Shown: positions 10,381 through 21,267 of the stretch, piece by piece
Position numbering within the stretch: position 1 is the stretch's first letter
How the letters are laid out: each line of letters opens with the position of its first letter
Source of the DNA: Tenrec ecaudatus
Taxonomy: Eukaryota > Chordata > Mammalia > Afrosoricida > Tenrecidae
Assembly: GCF_050624435.1 (NCBI RefSeq)
Contig: NC_134542.1
Location: forward strand, 112,265,677 to 112,329,676
DNA: 64,000 nt
Reading direction: 5' to 3'
The notes under the pieces: generated by a model
Told to the model about the DNA's origin: nothing
Database searches by the model: none
Seen by the model: the letters and a program-made list of their open reading frames with translations, nothing else
Program-made: the position numbers and the translations under genes

Positions 10381-10850
10381 ATAAATTCTACCTGGCAAGT
10401 CTGGCTAGACCAGAGGATGTACACTGGTACAGATAGGAACTGGAAACACAGGGAATCCTGGGCGGATGATATCTTCAGGACCAGTGGTGTGAGTGGCTAT
10501 ACTGGGAGGGTAGAGGGAGGGTGGATTGGAAAAGGGAAACCAATTACAAGGATCTACATATGATCTCCTCCCTGGGGGACGGAAAACAGAAAAGGGGATG
10601 GAGAGAGACGTCTGATAGGGCAAGATATGACAAAATAATAATCTATAAATTATCAAAGGCTCATGAGGGAGGGGGAAGCAGGGAGGGAGGGGAAAAATGA
10701 GGAGCTGATGCCAGGGGCTTACATGGAGAGCAAATGTTTTAAGAATGATGAGGGCAATGAATGTACAAATGTGCTTCACACAATTGAAGTATGTATGGAT
10801 TGTGATGAGTTGTATGAGCCCCTAATAAGACAATTTTTAAAAGAAAGAAA
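10381..10850 (+). mobile_element. L1 3' tail
   Basis: It starts ttctacctggcaagtctggc and carries all later tail landmarks, ending gagcccctaataagacaat and an A-rich stretch. Confidence 0.85.
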
Positions 10851-10956
10851 GTCGAGGGCCGGCTATGCAGTAGGGTTTCGTGCCGTCATATAGAATGTTG
10901 ACAGGAAATGTGGCCATGCAATGCGATGAGCAAAAGCATGTCACAGAGGTCATTTT

Positions 10957-12522
10957 CATTTTATTTAGTTTTTGTTGTTATTGTGAAAAAATTCTATTAC
11001 CTTTTTTTGTTTTGTTTTATTGTTAATAAATAATTTTGGGGGGAACACTTACAGCTCTTATCAAAATCCATACATCAGTTGTATCAAGCACATTTGTACA
11101 TGTTGCCATCATCATTTCTAAAACATTTTCTTTCTACTTGAACCCTTGGTATCAGCTCCACTTGTTTCCCCTCCCTCCCTTATGAACCCTTGAAAATTTA
11201 TAAATTTTTTAAATTTTCATATTTTTTATCATCCTCTGTCTCCCTTCCCCCACATTTCTATTGTTCATCTCCCTGGGGCGGGGGGTGGGGGATATACGTT
11301 GATTATTGTAATCAATTCTCCCTTTCTCCCCCTTTTCTCCACACTTTCCCCATAATATCATGGTATCACTACTCTCATTATTGGTCCTGAGGGATTTATC
11401 TGCTCTGGATTCCATGTGACAAGCGCTTTTATCTGTACCAGTGTACATGCTCTGGTTTAGCCAGATTTTTAAGGTAGAACTGGGGTTATGATAGTGGGAG
11501 GGGGGAGCATTAAAGTACTAGAGAAATATTTTGTGTTTCATTGGTGTTTTAGTGCACCCTGGCTGGCTTGTCCCTTCCTTGTAACCCCTCTGTGAGAGGA
11601 TGTCCAGTTGTCTATAGCTGGGCTTTGGGTCTCCATTGCAACCCCTCTCATTAACATCGGCATGGTTGCTTGTTTTGGGCCTTATGTTTCCTGATACCTG
11701 ATCCCGTTGGTACCTCATGATCACATAGATTGGTGTGCTTCTTCCATGTGGGCTTTGTTACTTCCCTACTAGATGAATCCTTGTTTACCTTCAAGTCTTT
11801 AAGACCCCAAACACTATGTCCTGTAATAGCCGGGCACCATCAGCTTTCTTCACCACATTTTCTTATTCACCCATTTTGTCTTCAGCAACCATGTCAGGAA
11901 GGTAAGCATCACAAAATGCCAGGTTATTAGAACAAAGTTTTCTTGCATTGAAGGAGGACTTGAGTAGAGGCCCAATGACCATCTGCTACCTTGATACTTA
12001 ACCTATATGTACATAGATCTATATGCCTATCATTATATATCAATATATGTACATATGTATATGGCTATGCTTATACCTCTACAAATGTCTTATGAATGTT
12101 TTCTGATCAGGTCTGATGCAGTGCAAGTCCTTCCCCTGAGTCCAAAGTCCATTTTCATAATTCCTTGGGGACTTTGTTGCTCTGCTCCCCTTGCTGATAT
12201 GTTGTGCTTCCTTCATGTTATGCCCTGGTGTGTGTGTGGGGGGGGGGGGAGACCAGGAACAATTCCCTCACTGCATCTCTGGTGCTGCCCCCCCTACCCC
12301 CCCCCCATTGCACTTTGGGGCAGTAGGGTACATCATGTCTTATGGTGAGCCCTACCCTAGAGTTCTTTCTGTGCATTGGCTGCTCTGAGCAGGAATGTCA
12401 TCCTGGAAGCTTGGTGGGCCAGGATGCTGCTCGCTCACTCGCTCTCTCTCTCCCTCCCACTTAGTTTGCTCCAGTGTGGTCTGAGCAGACCTGCCCCTCT
12501 CCCTGGGCTGTATCTTCAGTGC
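10957..12522 (-). mobile_element. L1 3' tail, 1.6 kb, reverse
   Basis: Reverse orientation: T-rich end at 10957-11030, then cttacagctcttatcaaaat and the whole tail up to ctgcccctctccctgggctg. Flanks tgtcacagaggtcatttt (10939-10956) and tgtcacagaggttatttt (12523-12540) are an 18-bp target-site duplication with one mismatch. Homopolymers of G (12238-12250) and C (12298-12306) lie inside. Confidence 0.9.
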
Positions 12523-12887
12523 TGTCACAGAGGTTATTTTTAATTAACTCTAAGCACAGAGAATAGTGAGTTTCAGAGGCCTACATTTTACTCCACAAAA
12601 CTTAACTGCAGTAGTTTGACTTGGAAAACAGAAGAAAAGAAAGCTGCCTTGACCAGAGCAAACTCTGGATGAAGTATGTATCTATACTATAGCTGTCAGT
12701 GATACCATTTTCCATGTACATGAAAAAACTCATAAATGCCGAAGAAAGAAAGAAATTTATCTTGCAGTAAAGCATTTTTGTTCTGCTAATAATCTAAATA
12801 TTGAGGACACCTGCCTCAAGCAATGTTCTACCACTTGTCTGTCAGTTTGTCCTACTGCGGTAGCTTACTTGTTACTGTGATGCTGGA

Positions 12888-13409
12888 TGTGTTAGTCTGG
12901 GTACTTTAGAGAAACAAACCACAGAAACTCATGTATAAGAGAGAGTTTTACATAAAGGTTAAGTGCACATCAAGAAAAAATCCCAACCCAGTGCTGCCCA
13001 AGCCCTCAAGTCCAACATTAGCTCATTAACCCATATGTCCAACACCAGTCCACATAGTCTTCCTCCATCTCACAAAAGACACAAAACAATGCCGACTGCA
13101 GGAGCAAAGCCGAGTCAGTAAGTGTGTAAGCATGTCAGTGCTGGCAGGGGTCTCCACATAGCTGCTCCAGCATCCAGGGCTGCATTGGGGTAGGTTCATG
13201 TGGCTTCTCCTTGGGGATTTCTTGCAGGAAGTGAGCCTTGCCAGCTGAAGCAGGGAACTGCTAAGGCATCTGCACCCTGGTCCGACCATCAGAAAGCAAG
13301 AGACCCGAGAACTAGAAGGCTAGGCTCACTGATCCATTTATCCCTCCGCCCTTCAATTAATCCCACCTGTGTTTATTGGCCAGGTTGGCACAATAAACTA
13401 ACCACCTCA
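12888..13409 (-). mobile_element. ERVL-like solo LTR (MLT2-like), reverse
   Basis: The left edge tgtgttagtctgggtacttt and right edge ggttggcacaataaactaac are the reverse of an LTR that begins 'tgtg..gtttattgtg(t)caacctggcc'. Flanks are ctgga at 12883-12887 and 13410-13414, an exact 5-bp duplication as expected for ERVL. No internal retroviral sequence is present. Confidence 0.8.
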
Positions 13410-13987
13410 CTGGAAGTCATTTCACTGGTATTTGAAATACCAGCAAGCTCTCCCAAGGTGAACAGATATCAGTGGAACTTCCAGACTAAGGACAGGCTAT
13501 GAAGAAGGAATCGACTTCTGAGGAAGTAGTTGGTGGAAATTTGGTGAGTAGCGACACCATATTGTCAGACTGAGCACTGGGATATGAGCTGCTCAGGCTG
13601 GAAAGCGCTCAAAACAGTGACTGGGGATGACCGACGCCTCAAATGAAGGGGATCTAAACGCTGTGCATGGAGGAAAGCTTTAGAGACCAGCATCCTCCGA
13701 TGGGAAAACTCAAAATGAGAAGCACCGGCTGAAGCACCCACTAATAATTGGAACAAGGAATTTATGAAGTATGAATCTAGGAAAATTGAAAGCTATTAGA
13801 ATGATGTGGAATGTATAGCGATCGACATCGTAGGCATTCCTGAGCTGAAATGGACTGTTGACCATTTTGAGATGCACACATTCAAAGGGAATGGAAGGTA
13901 TTCATTGTCAAAAGAGAACATTTCAACAACTATCTTGAAGTACAATGTTGTGTATGATAGGATGATATCTATATGCTACAAAAAAAG

Positions 13988-14112
13988 TAAAGAAACTGCT
14001 GCCAAGCCAATTCTAACTCACGGCAACCCTAAATAAAGGATAGGGAAGAACTACCCCTGTCAGTTTCAGACCCTATAATTCTATACAGGAGTAGAAAGCC
14101 TCATCTTTCTAC
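13988..14112 (-). mobile_element. SINE 3' half, reverse
   Basis: Reverse SINE tail (gccaagccaattctaactca, then aactacccctgtcagtttca and aggagtagaaagcctcatc). It interrupts the RTE frame. Confidence 0.7.
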
Positions 14113-14235
14113 CAAATACACCCACAAGGAAGTCCAATTAATACAATTTCACTCCAATTTCTGCACCAACCACTAAAGCTAATGATTAAAAAATTGAAGA
14201 GTTCTACCAACTTGTTTCTGGAAATCTTAGTCTTT

Positions 14236-14312
14236 GTCTCTTGGAGATGCTGGTGGTTTTGAACTGCTGACCATTGGGATCTCAATCAAGTGCGTAACTA
14301 CTACTACATCAG
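14236..14312 (-). mobile_element. SINE 5' half, reverse
   Basis: The run gctggtggttttgaactgct and a following accattggg is the reverse of the SINE B-box half. It is separated from the 3' half at 13988-14112 by about 120 bp of RTE sequence. Confidence 0.65.
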
Positions 14313-14324
14313 GGATCCAAGAAG

Positions 14325-14500
14325 GATTAGTAAAGGAAGACTAGAAACAGGAAACTCAGGGAGGAAGTAAGATAAGTGATATGACATTGTGAGAATTGCA
14401 AACAATGACACAAAATAAATTATGTATGAATTGTTGATTGGAAAACTGATTCCTGTAAACCTTCACCCAATTCACAATAAATAGTTTTTAAAATAATAAT
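14325..14500 (+). mobile_element. L1 3' end, short-tailed family
   Basis: The text gacattgtgagaattgcaaa, then aaattatgtatgaattgttg and aaaccttcacccaattcaca is the terminal region of a different L1 lineage also seen at 36200-36490 and 48900-49110. Confidence 0.65.
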
Positions 14501-14633
14501 ATTAAAGGGATCACACCTTTCAAATTATACCCTTCAGAGTTGACCTTTCTTCCTTAAGTTTAAGACCCAGAAAATGCCCTCAGAAGCCCTGTTTCAACTG
14601 GATTTTTTTAAGGCACTCTAAGAAGACTAAGTA

Positions 14634-15596
14634 CAGGGGGGTATCCCCCCCACACACACACACACTCACACACACACTCAAACACAGAAAAAAGCTCCCC
14701 TGGGTAGAGCTTGTGGAATATGCATTTTCCCACTAGGCAAGCATTGAGCAACTTACTCTAAGTTAGTGCGCCCAGTGGCATCGCTGGAGAAGGTTCTCGG
14801 GCACAGTGAATTTTTTCATGAAAGCAGTTTCGCTCAAGCCTTGTTTTTTGTGATGACCGATTTAAGAGAACAGCATGTGGCTGTGAAATTTTGTGTCCTG
14901 CACGGGAAAAATGCCACAGAAACTGTGTGATGTTGAACACTGCTTACAAGAACAGCGCTATGAGAAAAATTCAAGTGTACTAGGGTTTGGTTTTTTTTTT
15001 TTGTTTCAAAAAGGTGAAATGTCAATTGACGGCAACCCTCGTTCTGGGCATCCATGAACTTCCCAAATGAAAGAAAATGTCGACTTGTAGTGCATTTGGA
15101 GTTCATGCCACCAGTTCAGACTGTTAATCAAGCTTTCTATTTAGAAGGTCAGAAAAGATTGTGTAACAGTGTGCGACATAAAAGGCCTAATTAATGGCAG
15201 ATGGGGACTGATTTTGCCACCACAATAATACACCTGCTCACGCAGCCATCTCAGTACACCAGTTTTTGGCAAACTACAGCATACCTCTCTTGCCCCATGC
15301 ACCTTACTCACCTGACCTCACTCTGTGCAACTTGTTTTTGTTTCCATGAATGTAGAGGGACATGAAAGGACAGTGATTTGATGACTTAGAAGAGGTGAAG
15401 GAAAAAACAAGATAGGTGCTGTCAGGCATTCAAACAGAGGAGTTTGAAAAATCTTTCCAAGAATGGAATTGCAGATTTGACAAATGTGTTAAGTGTAATG
15501 GAGAGTACTTGTAAGGTGATAAGCTTGCTTCATTTTTTAAAAATTTAAATGCATAGCTTTGAAAAAAATTCCGTTTTGGGGGTGTGCCCCTCATAT
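14634..15596 (+). mobile_element. Mariner DNA transposon (copy 1), transposase dead
   Basis: Both ends carry an inverted repeat of the ggggtac/gtgcccc type (ggggggtatccccccc at the left, gggggtgtgcccctcata at the right) next to TA. N-terminal frame near 14852: MTDLREQHVAVKFC, the mariner helix-turn-helix region. Catalytic region near 15220: HHNNTPAHAAISVHQF and, after LLPHAPYSPDL, an Asn where the third Asp should be. The spacing between the second and third catalytic positions is 34 residues, the DD34D signature, but both Asp are Asn here. Stops and frameshifts are present. A (CA)n run has grown at the left end. Confidence 0.85.
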
Positions 15597-16185
15597 ATTA
15601 CTGGGATCCTTGTGTGCAACAACCCACTCATCACAGAGTTGTGTTGAGACACAGTTTATTTGGAACAAATCTGTGTATGTATGACTTAGCACTAGAACCC
15701 CTTTTTTTGGCTTTCCCTGGTATTTATAGGTAAGAGATTGGCTACCTGCTTTCCAAATTTGGATTCTCTTCCACCTGGATTCTCTTCACAGCCCTAGATT
15801 ACAGAATCCAAACTTTCATGCAATTCATGGTAGAGTTTGACTGAATTTTGGCCAGTGGAACAAGCAAATAAACCAAAAACAATCATTCCTGGACAAATTG
15901 TATGTGAATCTCCCTCCTAGTTCATTTCCCTCACCTGCCAATGAGAAGCCAATTATTTGGCACAGGACTTGGAGCCACACCAGGGAAGGATCCCGGATCT
16001 CTAAGTCAGAAGTTATGAGCACATTGTCCACAGCCACCACTTACTACAACCACCGAACTGTTACATGTGAAAGAAATCAACCTCCTGTGATTCAGGGATG
16101 CGAGTGGGTGCTACTTGTTAGAGCAGTTAGTCTTCCCAACCTCAAGCCCAATCAAGCTCCTTCCCATCTCCTTCGCTTTCTCTGG
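15597..16185. other. Unassigned
   Basis: No gene or family is recognised. Frames of 118 (+) and 71 (-) codons around 15825-16254 show no motif. Confidence 0.35.
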
Positions 16186-16189
16186 TTGG

Positions 16190-16680
16190 ATGTTCCTTTC
16201 TGTCTTCATACGTCCTACTCCTTTAACTCTTTGCCTAACAGCCCCCTTTTTTGAGAGGTCTTCTGAACTATTCATCTAAAAGAACCCAACTCCGCCTTCC
16301 CTTCCTTTGTACTATTTTTCTTCTAAGCCTTCATCACTTACTGGTTTCTTATCTGTTTAATATTTATTTGTATTGCCTATGTCTCCCACTAGAACAGCGG
16401 TTCTCAACCTGTGGGTCATGACCCATTTGGGGGCTGAACAACCCTTTCACAGGGGTCGCTCAATTCATAACAGTAGCAAAATTACAGTTATGAAGTAGCA
16501 ACAGAAATAATTTTATGGTTGGGGTCACCACAACATGAGGAACTGTTTTAAAGGGTTGCGGCATGAGGAAGGTTGAGAACCACTGCAGTAGAAGATAAGC
16601 TTGATGAGGGCAGTGCTGGTTGTTTCTTTTTATTTGTTGTTGGGTAGCTAGTGCTAAAGGAGGGCCTGGTACGTTACTGA
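16190..16680 (+). mobile_element. L2 LINE 3' end split by a hAT MITE
   Basis: The L2 3' signature 'tatgtctcccactagaa' (16378-16394) continues as gataagcttgatgagggcag (16594 onward) and agggcctggtacgttact after the MITE. This is a pre-eutherian relic and provides an empty-site model for the MITE. Confidence 0.7.
16395..16585. mobile_element. SPIN-like hAT MITE (copy 1)
   Basis: Terminal inverted repeats cagcggttctcaacctgtgg and ggttgagaaccactg bound a 191-bp element with aaaattacagttatgaagta inside. Flanks cactagaa and cagtagaa match at 7 of 8 bases, an 8-bp hAT duplication. SPIN elements are known from tenrecs and other scattered tetrapods, attributed to horizontal transfer. Here it lies inside L2. 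Confidence 0.85.
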
Positions 16681-16796
16681 AGGAGCCATGGTGGTGTAGT
16701 AGTTACAGGTCAGGCTGCTAACGATAAGTTTGAAATTACCAGATGTTCCATGATAGAAAAATGGGGCCTTCGACTCTGATAAAGGGTTACAGTCTC

Positions 16797-17427
16797 TAAA
16801 GGAAAGTTGTATTTTTCATCGTTGCTACATCGCACCCTGACTGTCTCATCTCCTCCCCAAGACCCTTCTGCAAGGGGATGTGCAGGGGCCTGCAAATGGG
16901 TTTTCCTCTAGTTCCTGAATGCTTCCTCTCCCCCCCCCCCCCCCCGCTACTGTCATGATCCAAATCCTACCTTGCAAGTCTGCCTAGAGCAGCAGAGGAT
17001 GTACACTGGTACAGATGGGAACTGGAAACACAGGGAATCCAGGGCAGATGATCCCCTCAGGACCAGTGTTGTGAGTGGAAATACTGGGAGGGCACAGGGA
17101 GGGTGGGTTCGAAAGGGGGAACCTACTTCAAGGATCTATATATGACCTCCTCCCTGGGGGAACAGACAACAGAAAAGTGAGGGAAGGAAGACGTGGGACA
17201 GTGTAAGATATGACAAAATAATAATTTACAAATTCTCAAGGGTTCATGAGGGAGGGGGTAGTGGGGAGGGAGGGGAAAATGAGGACCTGATGCCAGGGGC
17301 TTGGGTGGAGAGCAAATATTTTGAGAATGATGAGGGCAACGAATGCACAAATGTGCTTTACACAATTCATATATGTATGGATTATGATAGAAGTTTTATG
17401 AGCCCCTAATAAAATGATTTTTAAAAA
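16797..17427 (+). mobile_element. L1 3' tail with 5' inversion
   Basis: Bases 16797-16900 are tail sequence in reverse (ttgctacatcgcaccctgac), and from 16901 the tail continues forward (ttttcctctagttcctgaat). The end at about 17400 reads gagcccctaataaaatgat. This head-to-head arrangement is what twin priming produces. A poly-C run lies at 16931-16945. Confidence 0.85.
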
Positions 17428-17531
17428 TGAGGAGCTGATACCAAGGGCTCAAATAGAAAGCAAATGTTTTAATAATGATGATGGCAACAAATGTACAAAT
17501 GGGCTTGTTACATGTATGTATGTATGTATGT

Positions 17532-17583
<52 letters not shown>

Positions 17584-17622
17584 GAGTTGTACGAGCCCCC
17601 AATAAAATGATTGGGAAAAAAA
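17428..17622 (+). mobile_element. Second L1 3' end, directly downstream
   Basis: A shorter and different L1 3' end (gaggagctgataccaagggc) follows without a break and ends cgagcccccaataaaatgat and an A-rich stretch. It shares one outer duplication pair with the preceding L1. A (TATG)n(GATA)n tract at 17514-17584 replaces the usual tgtatgtatggattgtgata. Confidence 0.8.
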
Positions 17623-17712
17623 GTTACAGTCTCAGAGACCCACAGGGGCAGTTCTCCTCTGTCCTATAGGGTCACTTTGGAAGGGCTTTGACTGGGTGGC
17701 AGTGAGAGTGCA

Positions 17713-18440
17713 TCGCTAACGCTCTATCACTCTTTTAAAGAATTAATTAATTTCAGCCTGGTCCTCTTCCATATGCCACTGTTACCATAGATCTAATTTG
17801 CACACACACACCTTATTTTAAGATGGATGGCAACACCTGTCTCATCACTCTCAATCAATTAAGCTTTCTCTTCCCTTATTAAGATAAGCCAAATGAGCCA
17901 GCATGTCTCCTGACAGGTGGTATACTTACATGGCTTCAAAAGCAAAGTTGAACTCTAACACTGAGGAACAAAGTCAACCATGGGGCCTAATTGTGAGAAG
18001 TAAAAATATAACAAGCCTCTTAGCACCTGAGATCTACCCCTCATGAAGGCGCTTCCCATACTTTACTGTCATGAGGATTTTCCAGACCCCTGGGATTTTC
18101 CGTCACATTCTCTGTGACCAGATGTTTTTGAGCCGGATGTCTTTGGAAAGACACTTGGTGCGGCTAGGAGTGAGACAGCCTTAGTGCAAAGCTGCAGTGT
18201 AACGCCGTCAGGTCCTCGCTTCAAAGTAGGATTGTGCTGATCGACTTAGCACTAGTGAATGCATTATAGAAGGCAGCATTCTGCTAAGCCCTTGAACTAC
18301 GGCCATTAAAAAGATACGTATAGAGGGTGCTGTCCCAGGAAGTTGGTACTCTGGTGGGAAAGACAAGAATAACTTCACGGTTCCTTGGTTGCAATTGTGA
18401 TAAACTTTCCAAAGGAGAAGCAACTTGTTTTAAGATGGCT
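17713..18440. other. Unassigned
   Basis: Nothing recognised with confidence in this 0.7-kb stretch on either strand. Confidence 0.35.
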
Positions 18441-18660
18441 CACATCAACCTGACCTTCGTTGTCTAGTGCTGGTGTAACAGAAATATCACAAGATCACAA
18501 AGGAGTGACTTTAACAAACTACTATCTCACAGTTAGGAATTTAGAAGTTCAAATTCTGAGAGAAGTCCTTTGTCTCATTGCAGCATCTAAAGGCCCAGTG
18601 GTCCTTGGCTTTTGGGTGAGTTTTCTGGTGGCATAGCATCTCTCTACCCTCATTCTTTAC
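18440..18660 (-). mobile_element. Old LTR-type repeat
   Basis: The text tgtctagtgctggtgtaaca, then ctatctcacagttaggaatt and gcatagcatctctctaccc resembles a common mammal-wide repeat of MaLR/MER type. The family is not certain. Confidence 0.4.
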
Positions 18661-18689
18661 TTCTTCCTGATTTCATTTGTTCTTTTTTC

Positions 18690-18870
18690 CGGCAACAGTT
18701 TCAGTGGCACACGACTCACATATCATACAATTCAATAGTTTAATCACATTAAAAGGAGCTATACCATCATCACCACAATCAGATTTAAAACATTTTATTC
18801 AGTCTTGTACTTATCCACATTAGCTCACCATTTCCCCCAAACAACCACCAACCTCTCCTGCTATATCCCT
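18690..18870 (-). mobile_element. Old L1 3' end, reverse
   Basis: The run atcatacaattcaatagttt followed by accatcatcaccacaatcag is the usual reverse of an old mammalian L1 3' end. Confidence 0.6.
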
Positions 18871-18883
18871 TAAACCTAAAAAA

Positions 18884-19062
18884 CAAAACACTGCCATTGA
18901 GTTCATGCTGGCTCACAGTGACCCCCCTGTGGGTTTCGGACACTGTAACTGTTTACATAGAGAGAAAGCCCAGTCTTTCTTCCTAGGAGCTGCTGGTGGT
19001 TTTTGAACTGCCAACCATTCGGATCACAACCCAATCATAACCACTATACCACCAGGACAACT
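18884..19062 (-). mobile_element. AfroSINE-like SINE, reverse
   Basis: Full reverse SINE: ctggctcacagtgacccccc, agaaagcccagtctttcttc, gctggtggtttttgaactgc, accactataccaccaggac. Confidence 0.85.
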
Positions 19063-19289
19063 CTGCCATACTCCAAGGGACAGTTAATCCAGGTAATGTC
19101 TCTAGAGATTTACCTAACCTGAATTTCAGATACAGAAAAACATTTTTTTTAAAACGAAGAAGTAACAAAGTAAAATAGATGTTAAAAGTCAATGGAAACA
19201 GATGCAGAAAATAATTTTAAAAACATGAACAATAAGGAAGATTAAATGATAGGGTTATAAATTTTAACCTAACTGCATCTGCAACAATT

Positions 19290-19990
19290 TAACTTCCAAT
19301 GCATTCTGCATGTTAGCAAGGTTATGCATGTCCCTGGTCCATGGTCAGAAAGGATTTCCCATGGGCTTAATTCATGTGTATTTCCCCATCACTTTTTTAA
19401 AAACTAAAACAATTTAAAAATGGGTCTAAAGGGAGATCAAATGATAACATATTAGATTTTGACTTAAGTATGCCTGGTATAATCAACTCTATAATATTCT
19501 CGGTCTGATTACAGACAGAGAGTATTCACATCCCTCAACTAAGATCAGAGGGATTTCATCGGAGGCTAAATTCGTTTGTGAACCCAGCGAGTGGACTTTG
19601 GCTTCCACTGTCATCCATAACCTTGTACAAACTAGGTGTTCACAATTTAAGCCCTGATGCTGTTTTGTCCTTTAGATTTTCATTATATTATTTACAAGCA
19701 TTGGGTCACATAGCCTGGTGTGCGTCATCCGTGTGGGCTAAGTTGATGCCTCACTTAAAGGGCTGCTTGTTTAAATAAGTCTTTAAGAATCCAGATGCTA
19801 TTCTTTCTGATAGCCAAGAACCAACTAGTTTTTTCACTACTCTTTGCTATAGCACCCTTATTTTCAGGGATTTCTTCATGAGCTCGAGGATCAAGCAGGG
19901 CCATGCCAGGAGAACTACTTGTTCTTAGATCGAGGCGAGAAATAAGAACAGGCCCCAAATCCATCCCAGCATCTCTGGGTTATATATGTG
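19290..19990 (-). mobile_element. Older L1 3' tail, reverse
   Basis: The order of landmarks is that of the long L1 tail but much diverged: ggcttccactgtcatccata, then gtgggctaagttgatgcctc and agggctgcttgtttaaataa (reverse of the 'gaagcaacaaagcccacatgg' and 'aacaagcagccatct' parts). It matches 50880-51300 and 37930-38815 better than the young copies. Confidence 0.65.
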
Positions 19991-20046
19991 TCTGAGGCTT
20001 GGAGACAACCTTGTTAATTTATAGTAGAGAACATTATCAATCGTCC

Positions 20047-20215
20047 ACCTGGGGTGTCACTTCCACTGTCATCAAGTCGATGCTGACTTATAGTGACTCT
20101 ATAGGGCAGGGTAGAACTGCCCCTGTGAGTCTTCAAACCTGCAAGTCTTAAGAGAAGTAGAATGTCTCATCCTTCCCTGTGGAGCTGGCTGGTGGTTTTG
20201 AACTGTCTACCTTGA
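20047..20215 (-). mobile_element. AfroSINE-like SINE, reverse
   Basis: Reverse SINE: gtcgatgctgacttatagtg, ggtagaactgcccctgtgag, gctggctggtggttttgaac. Confidence 0.8.
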
Positions 20216-20339
20216 TTTTGGTAGCCCAATGAAACGATACATTAATAGTGTCATTAGTGGGCAAAAGAAATTATACACGTGGTATTTTCATTGGTTGAAA
20301 GAGATTGACTTAAAAACATATCTTTACATTAATAAGGCA

Positions 20340-21079
20340 TGGCAGTTACATAATCTATTTGAGGAAGGGTTGGGGTGTGGCCTGTCAATCAGGTCTCAGC
20401 TTGATGGCCTCATTTGGAGGCGCTAAGGAGACAAATAGCTCACTGGAGGCCAGACCCACTCTCTCTGCTACACATTCCTGTTGAAAAGACACATGGAGCT
20501 ACGCTGATGGAGCCAGGGACCTGGAGCTGGAGGAACCACGTCGAGACCCACACTGTTGCTGAGATGGTTCCACCATCACTGGATCCACAAGACTTTCCAC
20601 CCACAGGTTTGTGATCTTCCTAAAGCTAGCATCATTTCATGGGTTGTGTGAGTCTGAAGAGGAATTTATAGACTGGTATCACACATATGGGCAAATATCA
20701 GACTTATGGACTTGATCTGGACTGAGCTGGGATGTTTTCTTAATATACAATTACTCTTTTGTTTTATTTATTTATTTTAAATCATTTTATTGGGAGTTCT
20801 TACAACTCTTGTTACAATCTATACATCAATTGTATCCGACATATTCGTACATATATTCCATCATTCTTTTCTAGACATTTACTTTCCATTGAGCCCTTGG
20901 GATCAGCTCCCCTTTTTTTCAGCTCCTTTTTTTTGAAAAATAATTAACAATCTACAATCTATCAAGGGTCCACGTGGGTTTGGGGTGGGGGTAACAATTA
21001 CTCTTTTATATAAAACTCTTTCTTGTACACATATGAGTCTCCTGGACTTGTTTCTCTGTAGTCTACCAGAACTAACACA
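20340..21079 (+). mobile_element. ERVL-like solo LTR with nested L1 end
   Basis: Forward LTR from tggcagttacataatctatt to tgtttctctgtagtctacca and aacaca. A reverse L1 3' end interrupts it. The 5-mer taagg occurs at 20333-20337 and again at 21080-21084, a possible host duplication if the LTR starts two bases early. Confidence 0.7.
20761..20993 (-). mobile_element. L1 3' end nested in LTR, reverse
   Basis: Reverse L1 end: T-rich start, atcattttattgggagttct, acatcaattgtatccgacat. Target duplication caattactctttt at 20748-20760 and 20994-21006, inside the LTR. Confidence 0.85.
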
Positions 21080-21120
21080 TAAGGTCTCTTAACAAAGAAA
21101 ACCTATTCCCAAATAGGATT

Positions 21121-21254
21121 ATTTTTCTTTTTTTAATCGTTTTATTAGGGGCTCACACACCTCTTATCACAATCCATACATACATCAATTGTGTAAAGTG
21201 CATTTGTGCATTCATTGCCCTCATCACTCTCAAAACATTTGCTCTCCACCTAAA
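21121..21254 (-). mobile_element. 134-bp L1 3' end, reverse
   Basis: Reverse L1 end (cgttttattaggggctcaca to gctctccacctaaa) flanked by exact 13-bp repeats cccaaataggatt at 21108-21120 and 21255-21267. Confidence 0.9.
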
Positions 21255-21267
21255 CCCAAATAGGATT

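Larger units (their letters stand above)
12790..14235 (+). pseudogene. RTE/BovB LINE 5' region with endonuclease frame
   Basis: The order is an RTE-like 5' noncoding region (gtcctactgcggtagcttac), a segment with gtatttgaaataccagcaag, then a coding stretch. Within 13806-13987 the plus-strand frame reads as the start of an RTE apurinic endonuclease: MECIAIDIVGIPELKW, then NISTTILKYN and VVYDRMISI. After a SINE insertion the frame resumes near 14125 (ttctgcaccaaccactaaag, the IYAPTTK motif). No full-length frame survives. It is split by an LTR at 12888-13409. Confidence 0.8.
16682..17712 (+). mobile_element. AfroSINE-like SINE split by L1 sequence
   Basis: The 5' part (ggagccatggtggtgtagta to ggttacagtctc) ends at 16796 and the 3' part (cagagacccacaggggcagt onward) resumes at 17634. 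The gap is L1 sequence. The 11-bp target duplication gttacagtctc is exact at 16786-16796 and 17623-17633. Confidence 0.85.

Noticed and set aside
12236..12310. Poly-G and poly-C runs as a regulatory or hairpin element
   Set aside because: They are homopolymer expansions at C/G-rich points of the reverse L1 tail and are not shared by other copies.
12888..13409. Provirus with retroviral genes
   Set aside because: The LTRs in the window are solo. No gag, pol or env similarity was seen between or beside them.
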